Shown here: in pieces, positions 1 to 5,938 of the stretch | How the letters are laid out: every line of letters begins with the position of its first letter | Numbering within the stretch: position 1 is the first letter of the stretch | Assembly: GCA_002311455.1 (NCBI GenBank) | Contig: DCAJ01000050.1 | Location: forward strand, 1-11,664 | Source: Anaerolineales bacterium UBA1136 | Lineage (GTDB): Bacteria; Chloroflexota; Anaerolineae; Anaerolineales; UBA11657 | DNA length: 11,664 nt | Reading direction: 5' to 3' | The notes under the pieces: generated by a model | What the model saw: the letters and a program-made list of their open reading frames with translations, nothing else | What the model was told of the DNA's origin: nothing | Databases searched by the model: none | Translations under genes and position numbers: made by a program

Positions 1-380
1 GTGCGACAGCTAGGCACACTGATAAAAACATTGCAGATGTATGGGCGCGTCCAGGTTTCAGAGGTGGCAATTCTGCAATATACATGAATTTGAGCAATGT
101 TGGCGACGACGCAGAATATCTTGTTGGTGCAGGCACAGAAATATGTACAACAGTAGAAATACATCAGATAAGGATGCAAGGAGATGTAATGACTATACTT
201 CCTGTTAGTGATGATATAGAATTGTTGCCGGGCCAAATGGTTAGTTTTGAGCCTGGCGGTTTGCATTTTATGAAGATCGATATTGATGCAAATTTAGCTC
301 CTGAAAGCCATTTTCAGATGGAAGTAAGATTCCGGTTATCAGGTCCCGTATTAGTAAATGTGATTGTTTCTGAAACATGA
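1..380 (+). CDS. PCu(A)C-type periplasmic copper chaperone, 5'-truncated
   Basis: This gene enters from the left edge. The frame is open from base 3, so the true start lies outside the window. The upstream residues (VWARPGF, then SAIYMNLSNVG) match the start of the PCu(A)C/DUF461 cupredoxin-like fold, so the ATG at 84 is internal. The Cu-binding region can be followed: a His in VEIHQIRM, Met residues in MQGDVM, then PGGLHFM, corresponding to the family pattern of H/M ligands followed by HxM. Known family role: periplasmic Cu(I) binding and delivery to the CuA (and in some bacteria CuB) site of cytochrome oxidase, together with SCO proteins. A SCO gene follows 89 bp downstream on the same strand, which fits that role. 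The gene ends in TGA. The signal peptide or anchor cannot be judged because the N-terminus is missing. Confidence 0.85.
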   Translation, partial: ATARHTDKNIADVWARPGFRGGNSAIYMNLSNVGDDAEYLVGAGTEICTTVEIHQIRMQGDVMTILPVSDDIELLPGQMVSFEPGGLHFMKIDIDANLAPESHFQMEVRFRLSGPVLVNVIVSET

Positions 381-421
381 ATGTATTGTTACAGATAATC
401 TAATTTGTCATCAGCATGCAC

Positions 422-452
422 TATAATTAGACGATTTGTCAATAATATTGAC
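422..452 (+). promoter_or_regulatory. Possible -10 element and 15-nt inverted repeat upstream of SCO gene
   Basis: The 89-bp gap between the copper chaperone and the SCO gene holds a consensus-like TATAAT at 422-427. Just downstream is a perfect inverted repeat, GTCAAT-AAT-ATTGAC, at 438-452. No good -35 hexamer lies 16-18 bp upstream, so the promoter call is weak. The repeat would sit at or just after the start site, a plausible operator position. The regulator is unknown, and AT-rich sequence can produce such repeats by chance. Confidence 0.25.
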
Positions 453-469
453 TATATGCTCCGGAAAAT

Positions 470-1156
470 ATGCTAATACGATTAAACCCTAAGATAGTCT
501 TAACTTTGCTGTCAACCACGATAGCAGGATGTAGTTTATTAACCTCTGAGCCATACATATTCAATGGAATGGAGTTTGAAGATCCAGTAAAGGCGCCAAA
601 TTTTGCACTCAATGACCAGAATCAGCGTTTGGTCACTTTGGCGGATTTGCGTGGCAAGGTAGTACTTATGTTTTTTGGTTTTACTAATTGTCCAGATGCT
701 TGTCCAGCGACTTTGGGTACATGGAAGCAGGTTTACGAATTGTTGGGAGATGATGCGTCTAAGGTCGAGTTCATCATGATTACAGTCGATCCTGAGCGTG
801 ACACTCCAGAGGTGTTGAAAATGAATCTCGCTTTGTTTAATCCAGCCTTTATAGGATTGCATGGATCAGTTGAAGAGATACAAGGTGTGGCTAGCGACTA
901 CAACATTTACTTCGAAAAAGCGGATAGTGGTTCTGCAGTTGGGTATTTAGTTGATCATAGTAGTTTGAGTTATGTGATTGACACTGAAGGTTATCTGGTG
1001 TTGGGTCATCGATCATATGAGGCCTCATCGATGGACATGGTGTCTGATATAAAAGAAATTCTTGCTAGGCCGTCTGGTGTGTTTGATGCTAATGGAAAAA
1101 TGATGTTATTATGCGAATCGGGTTGTATGTTCAATTTACCGGTAACACAGCAATGA
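470..1156 (+). CDS. SCO1/SenC family copper-binding lipoprotein, cytochrome oxidase assembly
   Basis: The product is 228 aa, with a short hydrophobic signal ending in a lipobox-like IAGC (Cys21), so it is probably a lipid-anchored extracytoplasmic protein. The thioredoxin-like SCO domain carries the diagnostic CxxxC copper site as NCPDAC (Cys74, Cys78) and the distal copper-ligand His in VDHSSLSYVID (His163). SCO proteins bind Cu and act as thiol-disulfide partners when the CuA centre of cytochrome c oxidase subunit II is built. It follows a PCu(A)C chaperone, and its TGA stop overlaps the ATG of a thioredoxin-fold gene (ATGA at 1153-1156), which suggests coupled translation and a shared copper-assembly job. 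Unusually, a second CxxxC (Cys215-E-S-G-Cys219) lies in a C-terminal tail beyond the core fold. The Shine-Dalgarno before ATG 470 is weak (GGA at 463-465). Confidence 0.92.
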   Translation: MLIRLNPKIVLTLLSTTIAGCSLLTSEPYIFNGMEFEDPVKAPNFALNDQNQRLVTLADLRGKVVLMFFGFTNCPDACPATLGTWKQVYELLGDDASKVEFIMITVDPERDTPEVLKMNLALFNPAFIGLHGSVEEIQGVASDYNIYFEKADSGSAVGYLVDHSSLSYVIDTEGYLVLGHRSYEASSMDMVSDIKEILARPSGVFDANGKMMLLCESGCMFNLPVTQQ

Positions 1157-1596
1157 AACTACATTATCTTGTTCTAAGCGTTGGAGTGAGTGCCACTATT
1201 CTGTTTTCAGGTTGCACTACCAGTGATGAAGTAAGATTAGTGGAAAGTGATGTTGAGGTGGAAATGCATGCTAGTAATCCAGATGATGTGGTGCTGGCTG
1301 CAGGTCAGCCGCAGTTTGTAGAATTTTTTTCATTTTACTGAACCACTTGCCAGTCTATGGCTCCCGTCGTGCACGGGTTAGAACAGAAGTATTCAAGTCA
1401 AATTGAGTTTATATATCTAGATGCTGTTGACAGTTCGACTCGCGAATTGAGAAGTAGACTTAATTACAGGTCGTATCCTACATTCATTTTGTTAGATGGT
1501 GAAGGAAATGAGGTGAAGCGATGGGTTGGTAGAGTGGAACAGAGTGATTTCATTGTCGTGCTAGATGGTATGCTAGCACGGAGACCAGTTTCGTAG
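1153..1596 (+). CDS. Thioredoxin-fold lipoprotein with in-frame TGA at the active-site Cys; candidate selenoprotein (UxxC)
   Basis: Read through a single TGA at 1339-1341, this is one 147-residue protein. It has a hydrophobic signal with Cys21 after FSG (lipobox-like, with Phe at -3), a linker, and then a thioredoxin fold. The TGA is codon 63, and the sequence around it is VEFFSFY-U-TTC-QSMAPVV. It therefore replaces exactly the first Cys of the CxxC redox motif (U63-T-T-C66). The fold continues intact after it, including SYPTF with the cis-Pro, to a TAG stop. The flanking stretches are in the same frame with no indel. The start ATG overlaps the SCO stop (ATGA). TGA ends seven other genes here, so the codon is not globally reassigned. 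The simplest readings are selenocysteine insertion or a recent Cys-to-stop mutation or sequencing error; exact placement and downstream hairpins favour selenocysteine. Likely role, by analogy with TlpA-type proteins: extracytoplasmic thiol reductant for SCO or CuA. If TGA is read as stop, only a useless 62-residue N-terminus is made. Confidence 0.75.
1349..1377 (+). promoter_or_regulatory. Candidate bacterial SECIS region (two tandem hairpins)
   Basis: Two perfect small hairpins lie just after the TGA at 1339-1341. The first is GCCA-(GUCUA)-UGGC at 1349-1361. The second is CCCGU-(CGUGC)-ACGGG at 1363-1377. Bacterial SECIS elements are stem-loops inside the coding region immediately 3' of the UGA, read by SelB, with a small apical loop having a G in its first two bases. 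The second hairpin has its loop 26 nt after the UGA and loop bases starting CG, which fits. The first has a GU-leading loop but sits only 11 nt from the UGA, closer than usual. Which one would be recognised, if either, is not decidable by eye. Confidence 0.5.
1557..1580 (+). repeat. 8-bp perfect inverted repeat near the 3' end of the thioredoxin gene
   Basis: CGTGCTAG at 1557-1564 and CTAGCACG at 1573-1580 form a perfect 8-bp stem around an 8-nt loop, within the last codons of the thioredoxin-fold gene and 14 bp before its stop. There is no T-run after it on either strand, so it is not a canonical intrinsic terminator. It could slow ribosomes, stabilise the mRNA end or help end transcription between the convergent operons. 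Function is unknown. Confidence 0.5.
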
Positions 1597-1622
1597 GCAA
1601 GATAATAGTTGGCGAACAATAA

Positions 1623-2189
1623 TCATTCACGACTGTCCCATACATGCTCTGTGAATCCTTCTCTCTTGTTCTCTGAGCGCGCCATAATAAATAGCGCATC
1701 TGACAAACGATTTAGGTAGGCTATTGTGAGGTTTCCAATTGTTGCTGTATGAGATAGAGTGATGACATTGCGCTCTGCGCGACGGCAGATGGCGCGCGCC
1801 ATATGTAATTTAGCAGCACTTTGAGATCCACCAGGATGAGCGAAATTCTTTAGTGGACCCACATCTGAATAAATCTTAGCAATCATATCATTTAGTTGAG
1901 TTACATGTTTATCTTCTATATGTGGTTGTGAATCCATACCATTTATCTGATCTTTTAGATCAAGGTCTGATCCCAAATGGAACAAAGTGTTTTGTATCGA
2001 GTGAAGACTGGTCTTCAAGTAATCTGGTAATCCTTTGCTAGTGAGAACTAATCCAATTGCAGAATTCAGTTCGTCTAATGTTCCGAATGCTGTAATCAAT
2101 GGCGCGTCTTTGTAAACACGTTTACCCTGGATGGTAGAGGTAGTGCCATCATCGCCTGTGCGAGTATCTGGTTTGCTTATTCTTGGCAT
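1623..2189 (-). CDS. pduO: PduO-type ATP:cob(I)alamin adenosyltransferase
   Basis: The product is 188 aa, the usual length for the PduO/MMAB family. It transfers the adenosyl group of ATP to cob(I)alamin, making coenzyme B12 in the cytoplasm. Visible family motifs are the N-terminal TRTGDDGTTSTIQGKRVYKD stretch (ATP-binding part), GTLDELNSAIG near residue 40, HPGGSQSAAKLHMARAICRRAER and the C-terminal YLNRLSDALFIMAR. It is the last gene of the B12 operon, starting at an ATG 32 bp after btuD, which fits a salvage system that converts imported corrinoid to its active form. No clear Shine-Dalgarno precedes the start. The TGA stop faces the thioredoxin gene end to end across a 26-bp gap. It belongs to PduO rather than CobA/BtuR, because the P-loop of that family is absent. 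Confidence 0.95.
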   Translation of the reverse strand: MPRISKPDTRTGDDGTTSTIQGKRVYKDAPLITAFGTLDELNSAIGLVLTSKGLPDYLKTSLHSIQNTLFHLGSDLDLKDQINGMDSQPHIEDKHVTQLNDMIAKIYSDVGPLKNFAHPGGSQSAAKLHMARAICRRAERNVITLSHTATIGNLTIAYLNRLSDALFIMARSENKREGFTEHVWDSRE

Positions 2190-2221
2190 TTTATTGTATT
2201 AATCTAATCCGGTTGTTATTG

Positions 2222-3004
2222 TTATAAAGTATCATGGATAGTGACAAAGGGCAATCCATTTTCTGAATGGGTTATAACCTCTACTGGGGTATCATATGCT
2301 TTACTTAAATTTTCGGGAGTATACACATCAGCTGGTGATCCGTAGGACTGAATTTTGCCATTGGCTATCAGTGCTACTGAGTCCGCACATTTTGCAGCTT
2401 GATTGATATTGTGCATGGTTAACAATATGGCAATATTCTTAGTGGTAGCGAGCGATTTTATTAATCTAAGTATGGATGCCTGGTGCTTCAGATCTAGATG
2501 TGCTGTGGGTTCGTCTAGTAAAAGCACATCAGGTTCTTGTGCTAAGGAACGTGCAATTAAAACCCGTTGACGTTCTCCTCCGGATAGATCGCCAACAAAT
2601 CTATCTTTCAGGTTTTCTAGATTGGTGTGCTGCAATGCTTGGGTCACAGTGGCATGATCATTGCCAGTTTCTTTTTTCCAGAGGGGAAGGTAGGGTGTAC
2701 GGCCTAACAGTACTATTTCGTATACTGTGAAATTGTCTGGTAGAAGTGCATGTTGTGGTACAACTGCTATGCGGCGCGCCCTTTCGAGCGCAGATAAGCT
2801 GAGTAAGTCTATTTGGTCTAGACAAACTGTACCTTGGGAAACGGGTACTACACCAGTTATAGCTCGTATTAAAGTGGATTTGCCCGCACCATTCGGTCCA
2901 AGTAGTGCAACTATTTCTGCTCTGCTTAGGGTGAGGCTAAGGTTCTTGATTACTGCCTGTTTGTCATAACTAACAGACAGATCTGAGATTGTTAATGTGC
3001 GCAT
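2222..3004 (-). CDS. btuD: ABC transporter ATPase, vitamin B12 import (BtuD-like)
   Basis: The 260-aa ATPase subunit powers a type II ABC importer at the cytoplasmic membrane face. All core motifs are intact: Walker A GPNGAGKST (36-44), Q-loop Gln84 in VVPQ, signature LSGGERQR (from 140), Walker B VLLLDEPT (160-167), D-loop region and H-loop His198. The H-loop context is MHN rather than the usual HD, a minor change. By family it sits with FecE/BtuD ATPases, which serve siderophores, haem or cobalamin. The cobalamin assignment comes from the upstream B12 riboswitch and the adenosyltransferase next door. Its ATG lies one base after the permease stop, so translation is probably coupled. It ends in TAA. 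Confidence 0.93.
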   Translation of the reverse strand: MRTLTISDLSVSYDKQAVIKNLSLTLSRAEIVALLGPNGAGKSTLIRAITGVVPVSQGTVCLDQIDLLSLSALERARRIAVVPQHALLPDNFTVYEIVLLGRTPYLPLWKKETGNDHATVTQALQHTNLENLKDRFVGDLSGGERQRVLIARSLAQEPDVLLLDEPTAHLDLKHQASILRLIKSLATTKNIAILLTMHNINQAAKCADSVALIANGKIQSYGSPADVYTPENLSKAYDTPVEVITHSENGLPFVTIHDTL

Positions 3005-3005
3005 A

Positions 3006-4058
3006 TCAGAATACTGACCGTTTTAGTTTTCGTAACAGGAATATAAAAAAAGGGGTGCCAGTTAATGCTGTTATTATACCGACCGGCAATTCTCGTGGTG
3101 CCATTAGGTTTCTTGCTGCCAAATCTGATAGCACTAGGAATGATGCACCTCCGAGTATACAAAAGGGAAGTAAGCGTCGATAATCAGGTCCTGCAAACAT
3201 TCGTAGTACATGTGGAACTATTAATCCTACAAAGCCTATGAGACCTCCGAATGCAACTGCAGAAGCCGTCATCAATGTCGCTGCTGCTACCAGAAGCAGT
3301 TTCAAGCGTTCTACATTTATTCCAAGCTGTTGTGCTTGTTCTTCTCCGAGTTGGAAAACATTCAGTGCTCGTGCATTAAGGTATATCAAAAGACTTCCAA
3401 TCATAATATAAGGAAGCATCACTTGTACTGTACTCCAGCCACCACCTAAATATGCTCCGAGCATCCAGTTGAATGCCCTCTGTAGTCCATCTGGACGCCT
3501 TAGCATCAATAGGGTGGTGGCTGCAGTTGCAAATGAGCCAATAGCTATCCCGGCAAGTAACATTGTTGTTACTGGTGTGGTTGGCCCTACACGCGCTGCT
3601 ACGACCACTATTCCAGCTGTTATTATTCCTCCTGCGAATGCAGCTATAGTGATGGTGCTGAGACCTAATGGGTTAGAATGTAGATTCATTGTGATCGCTA
3701 TGGTTGCACCTAAACCGGCTCCAGATGCAACACCTACAAGATATGGGTCAGCAAGCGGGTTTCTAAATAATCCCTGGTAGGTTGCACCGGCTGTGGCAAG
3801 CGCAGCTCCAGTTAAGGCCATGAGTGCTACTCGAGGCATGCGAATATCAAACAGTATTGTTGAATACTTGCTTGTATCCTCAACAGTAAAATCTATTATG
3901 GAAAGACGGTCCAATATTAGGCCAACTATTGTTCTAGGAGGGATTTGAACAGATCCAATAGCAATACCTAGCACTATTGCTATAATTAGAATAACAACAA
4001 GCAAAAGTGCTGCCGGAATAGGTGTTTTCATAAATTTTCCAGTGTTTACTGTATTCAC
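3006..4058 (-). CDS. btuC: FecCD/BtuC family ABC permease, vitamin B12 import
   Basis: This is a highly hydrophobic, multi-spanning 350-aa permease of the FecCD family. The conserved family stretch is visible as GATYQGLFRNPLADPYLVG, as are GFVGLIVPHVLRMFAGPDYR and the C-terminal ELPVGIITALTGTPFFIFLL, the part that contacts the ATPase. With BtuF and BtuD it forms a cobalamin importer in the cytoplasmic membrane. The start used here is a GTG at 4058 overlapping the btuF stop (GTGA). An ATG at 4031 with a weak GGA upstream would remove nine residues and leave the first membrane segment intact, so the start is uncertain. FecCD permeases also carry siderophores and haem. The riboswitch and pduO, not the protein itself, point to B12. 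Confidence 0.93.
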   Translation of the reverse strand: MNTVNTGKFMKTPIPAALLLVVILIIAIVLGIAIGSVQIPPRTIVGLILDRLSIIDFTVEDTSKYSTILFDIRMPRVALMALTGAALATAGATYQGLFRNPLADPYLVGVASGAGLGATIAITMNLHSNPLGLSTITIAAFAGGIITAGIVVVAARVGPTTPVTTMLLAGIAIGSFATAATTLLMLRRPDGLQRAFNWMLGAYLGGGWSTVQVMLPYIMIGSLLIYLNARALNVFQLGEEQAQQLGINVERLKLLLVAAATLMTASAVAFGGLIGFVGLIVPHVLRMFAGPDYRRLLPFCILGGASFLVLSDLAARNLMAPRELPVGIITALTGTPFFIFLLRKLKRSVF

Positions 4059-5026
4059 TCAGACTTTATGATAGTCGCTAGAATCTCTAGACCATCAACT
4101 ATTCGTGGACCAGGTCGGCTGACAAGGTCATCGTCAAATTCATATATTTGCCCTGTTTTCACCGCTTTAAGTGTTTCCCAACCGGGTCGTTCTACAACCG
4201 TATATTTGGTTTGCCCGCCATATTTACTTGACCCAAGCACAATTATGTCTGGATCTTGATCTATTAGTTGTTCAAGACTTATCTGCCAGTATAGGTCATT
4301 GCTGATTGATCCGATATTACTACCTCCAGCTGTAGTTATAAGCATATCTATAAATGAACCAGCACCTGGTGTCCATGGTTTAGAAGGTTCACTTGCGTCG
4401 ATTTCATAGAACACAGACGGTGTTTTTGAATATGCTGATGCGTTCTCTTGGACCATTTTTACCCGTGATTTCATTTCTTCGACCAAATTGGTTGCGTTAT
4501 CAGTGTAGCCAGTTATAGAACCTACATTGATGATGTCATTATAAATATCATCTAGGTCAGATGCGATACTAGTGGTGAATACGGTGAGACCAAGATTCTC
4601 TAGCGCTGTTACGTCCTCGGGGCTAGTAATTCCAGCTGCGAGGACTAAATCCGGCTCCAAATTTACTATTACTTCTGTGTTTACTTTAGGGTACAAACTA
4701 CCTATACTTTCTATTAGTAAAGCGTCCGGCGGATAATCGGAATATTCATCACGTCCTACTAGATTTGTGTTGGCATCTATAGCAAACACTATTTCTGTAT
4801 TGGATGCTGCTAAACTGACGATTTTCTTGGGTGAGGCTATTGTTGTAATTTCTCTTCCCAGACTATCAGTTATAGTGACCTCTTTGGGGGAAGTAGTATT
4901 TAGATGTAGAAATCCCTCTATGTTCTGACAGCTGGACATAGTCAACAGGGTCAAGATTGTAGATAGGATACTAATAAATTTGCTTGATTTAGTATATGAT
5001 TTTGGTACTATTGTTGTGAAAAGCAT
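4055..5026 (-). CDS. btuF: BtuF-like cobalamin-binding substrate-binding lipoprotein
   Basis: The 323-aa protein is a type III periplasmic-binding protein (PF01497 fold) that captures substrate outside the membrane for the BtuCD importer. It has a basic N-terminus, a hydrophobic segment and a Cys following TMSS, probably a lipidated cysteine. The mature part shows family landmarks: PKKIVSLAASNTEIVFA, VGRDEYSDYPPDA, NLEPDLVLA, then the second lobe with PGAGSFIDMLITTAGGSNI and DPDIIVLG. The ATG at 5026 is preferred because GAAAGGG lies 7 nt upstream (5034-5040 on the + strand). A TTG at 5032 would put that site only one base away. It is the first gene after the cobalamin riboswitch, which is the main reason for choosing corrinoid over iron-siderophore as ligand. 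It ends in TGA. Confidence 0.92.
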   Translation of the reverse strand: MLFTTIVPKSYTKSSKFISILSTILTLLTMSSCQNIEGFLHLNTTSPKEVTITDSLGREITTIASPKKIVSLAASNTEIVFAIDANTNLVGRDEYSDYPPDALLIESIGSLYPKVNTEVIVNLEPDLVLAAGITSPEDVTALENLGLTVFTTSIASDLDDIYNDIINVGSITGYTDNATNLVEEMKSRVKMVQENASAYSKTPSVFYEIDASEPSKPWTPGAGSFIDMLITTAGGSNIGSISNDLYWQISLEQLIDQDPDIIVLGSSKYGGQTKYTVVERPGWETLKAVKTGQIYEFDDDLVSRPGPRIVDGLEILATIIKSE

Positions 5027-5121
5027 AAACAAACCCTTTCATCCGTCAAGGCGAAGGATTGTAGCATATGCTCCAATTATGTTTGAACTCCCTTTGCCTC
5101 GAGGGATGTATAAACGCAATA

Positions 5122-5240
5122 ATAGGTGGGCGGCCTGGCTTACTAGATTAGTATGTCAATCTAGATTACAGTTGCGGGTCAGCGCCGGACTTACACCGGC
5201 TTCGCCTTTATGCCCTCCCATCCGGGGGTGAGGCACCTAT
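5122..5240 (-). promoter_or_regulatory. Cobalamin (AdoCbl-class) riboswitch upstream of btuFCD-pduO
   Basis: On the minus strand the leader carries the class hallmarks in order: GGTGCC near the 5' end, a GCCGG/CCGGC hairpin (P5), then GACCCGCAACTGTAA, and finally the B12-box region AAGCCAGGCCGCCCACC. The closing helix P1 is seen as ATAGGTG (5234-5240) pairing with CACCTAT (5122-5128). The conserved core occupies 5166-5200 and the B12 box 5125-5143. Between them a perfect 7-bp stem, CTAGATT/AATCTAG, forms a peripheral arm. About 95 nt separate the aptamer from the btuF start. A TCCCT/AGGGA hairpin (5089-5106) lies there, but no U-tract terminator, so control may be at translation. Cobalamin binding would lower expression of the uptake operon. 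Confidence 0.93.
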
Positions 5241-5269
5241 ACTGCTTACTCTAATATTTGATTTGTAGT

Positions 5270-5297
5270 ATTTTACACTAATATTGTAGTAGTGCAA
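5270..5297 (-). promoter_or_regulatory. Possible promoter for riboswitch and btu operon
   Basis: On the minus strand TTGCAC (5292-5297) and TAAAAT (5270-5275) are separated by 16 bp, and transcription would begin about 20 nt before the riboswitch aptamer. The -10 is close to consensus and the -35 only half matches, so this rests mainly on position. No intrinsic terminator is visible between the folE stop and this site, so read-through from the folate genes is possible. Confidence 0.35.
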
Positions 5298-5314
5298 ATA
5301 TTTCAAATTTTACG

Positions 5315-5938
5315 TTACAGCATGTCCTTGGAGGATCTTTCTAGATGTTCTAGGAATTCTGATCTAGTAAGTCGATTTTCAAGAAAATTGCGTCTCATTG
5401 CACTAGTTACCATGCGGGCACTTGCTTTTTTAACACCCCTCATCATGCTGCATAGATGCAAGCCTTCCACTACTACCGCTACTCCCAAAGGGTCGAGAGC
5501 TGTTTCTAGAAAATCGGCTATTTGACTAGTGAGACGCTCCTGTAATTGCAGTCTGTGGGAGAACATGTCTACTATCCGTGGAATCTTACTTAGTCCTATG
5601 ACTTTTCCATTTGGTATGTATGCTACATGTGCTTTCCCAAAAAAAGGCAACATGTGATGTTCGCACATGCTGGTATAGGTAATGTCTTTGACTATAACCA
5701 TTTCGTTATATGTAACGTCAAATAACGCGTCATTGATCAATTTATCGGGGTCGGTTCGATAACCGTCAAAAATTTCAGTATACATTCTTGAAATTCGGTC
5801 AGGAGTTCCTTTTAAGCCTTGCCGGTTAGAGTCTTCACCTATACTACCCAACAATGTCTCGATTGCTTTACTTATGCTATCTTGGTCAATTGGATCGCGA
5901 AATAGATTGGATATAGATTTTAGATTGTTTTTAGACAT
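5315..5938 (-). CDS. folE: GTP cyclohydrolase I
   Basis: The 207-aa enzyme converts GTP to 7,8-dihydroneopterin triphosphate, the first step of tetrahydrofolate synthesis. The signature blocks are all present: SMCEHHMLPFFGKAHVAYIP, GLSKIPRIVDMFSHRLQLQERL and EGLHLCSMMRGV. Zinc ligands by alignment with the E. coli enzyme are Cys92, His95 and Cys163, all intact, so this is the zinc-dependent FolE (type IA) and not the FolE2 family. Its ATG overlaps the end of folK by 8 bp. It is the last gene of the folate part of the operon, followed by the B12 riboswitch region. The order folB-folK-folE puts the first enzyme of the pathway last in the transcript. It ends in TAA. Confidence 0.96.
   Translation of the reverse strand: MSKNNLKSISNLFRDPIDQDSISKAIETLLGSIGEDSNRQGLKGTPDRISRMYTEIFDGYRTDPDKLINDALFDVTYNEMVIVKDITYTSMCEHHMLPFFGKAHVAYIPNGKVIGLSKIPRIVDMFSHRLQLQERLTSQIADFLETALDPLGVAVVVEGLHLCSMMRGVKKASARMVTSAMRRNFLENRLTRSEFLEHLERSSKDML

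Noticed and set aside
539..862. 107-codon open frame on the minus strand opposite the SCO gene
   Set aside because: It lies fully within a well-supported gene on the other strand, and its protein shows no recognisable fold or motif.
1153..1596. Treating the thioredoxin gene as a plain pseudogene or as two separate genes
   Set aside because: There is no frame change or second lesion, both halves keep thioredoxin features, and the single stop falls on the one codon where selenocysteine is expected. It stays an alternative if Sec genes are absent from the genome.
1597..1622. Bidirectional terminator in the gap between the convergent operons
   Set aside because: The 26-bp gap has no convincing stem-loop or T-tract. 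The only strong hairpin is inside the upstream gene.
3469..3780. 103-codon plus-strand open frame opposite btuC
   Set aside because: Low-complexity Ala/Val/Pro-rich shadow of the hydrophobic permease sequence.
5063..5072. Palindrome AGCATATGCT as a protein operator in the btuF leader
   Set aside because: A single 10-bp AT-rich palindrome with no partner site; more likely chance or part of leader RNA folding.
5240..5315. Intrinsic terminator between folE and the btu operon
   Set aside because: Only AT-rich short repeats such as AATATT are present; no GC-rich stem followed by a T-run on the minus strand.
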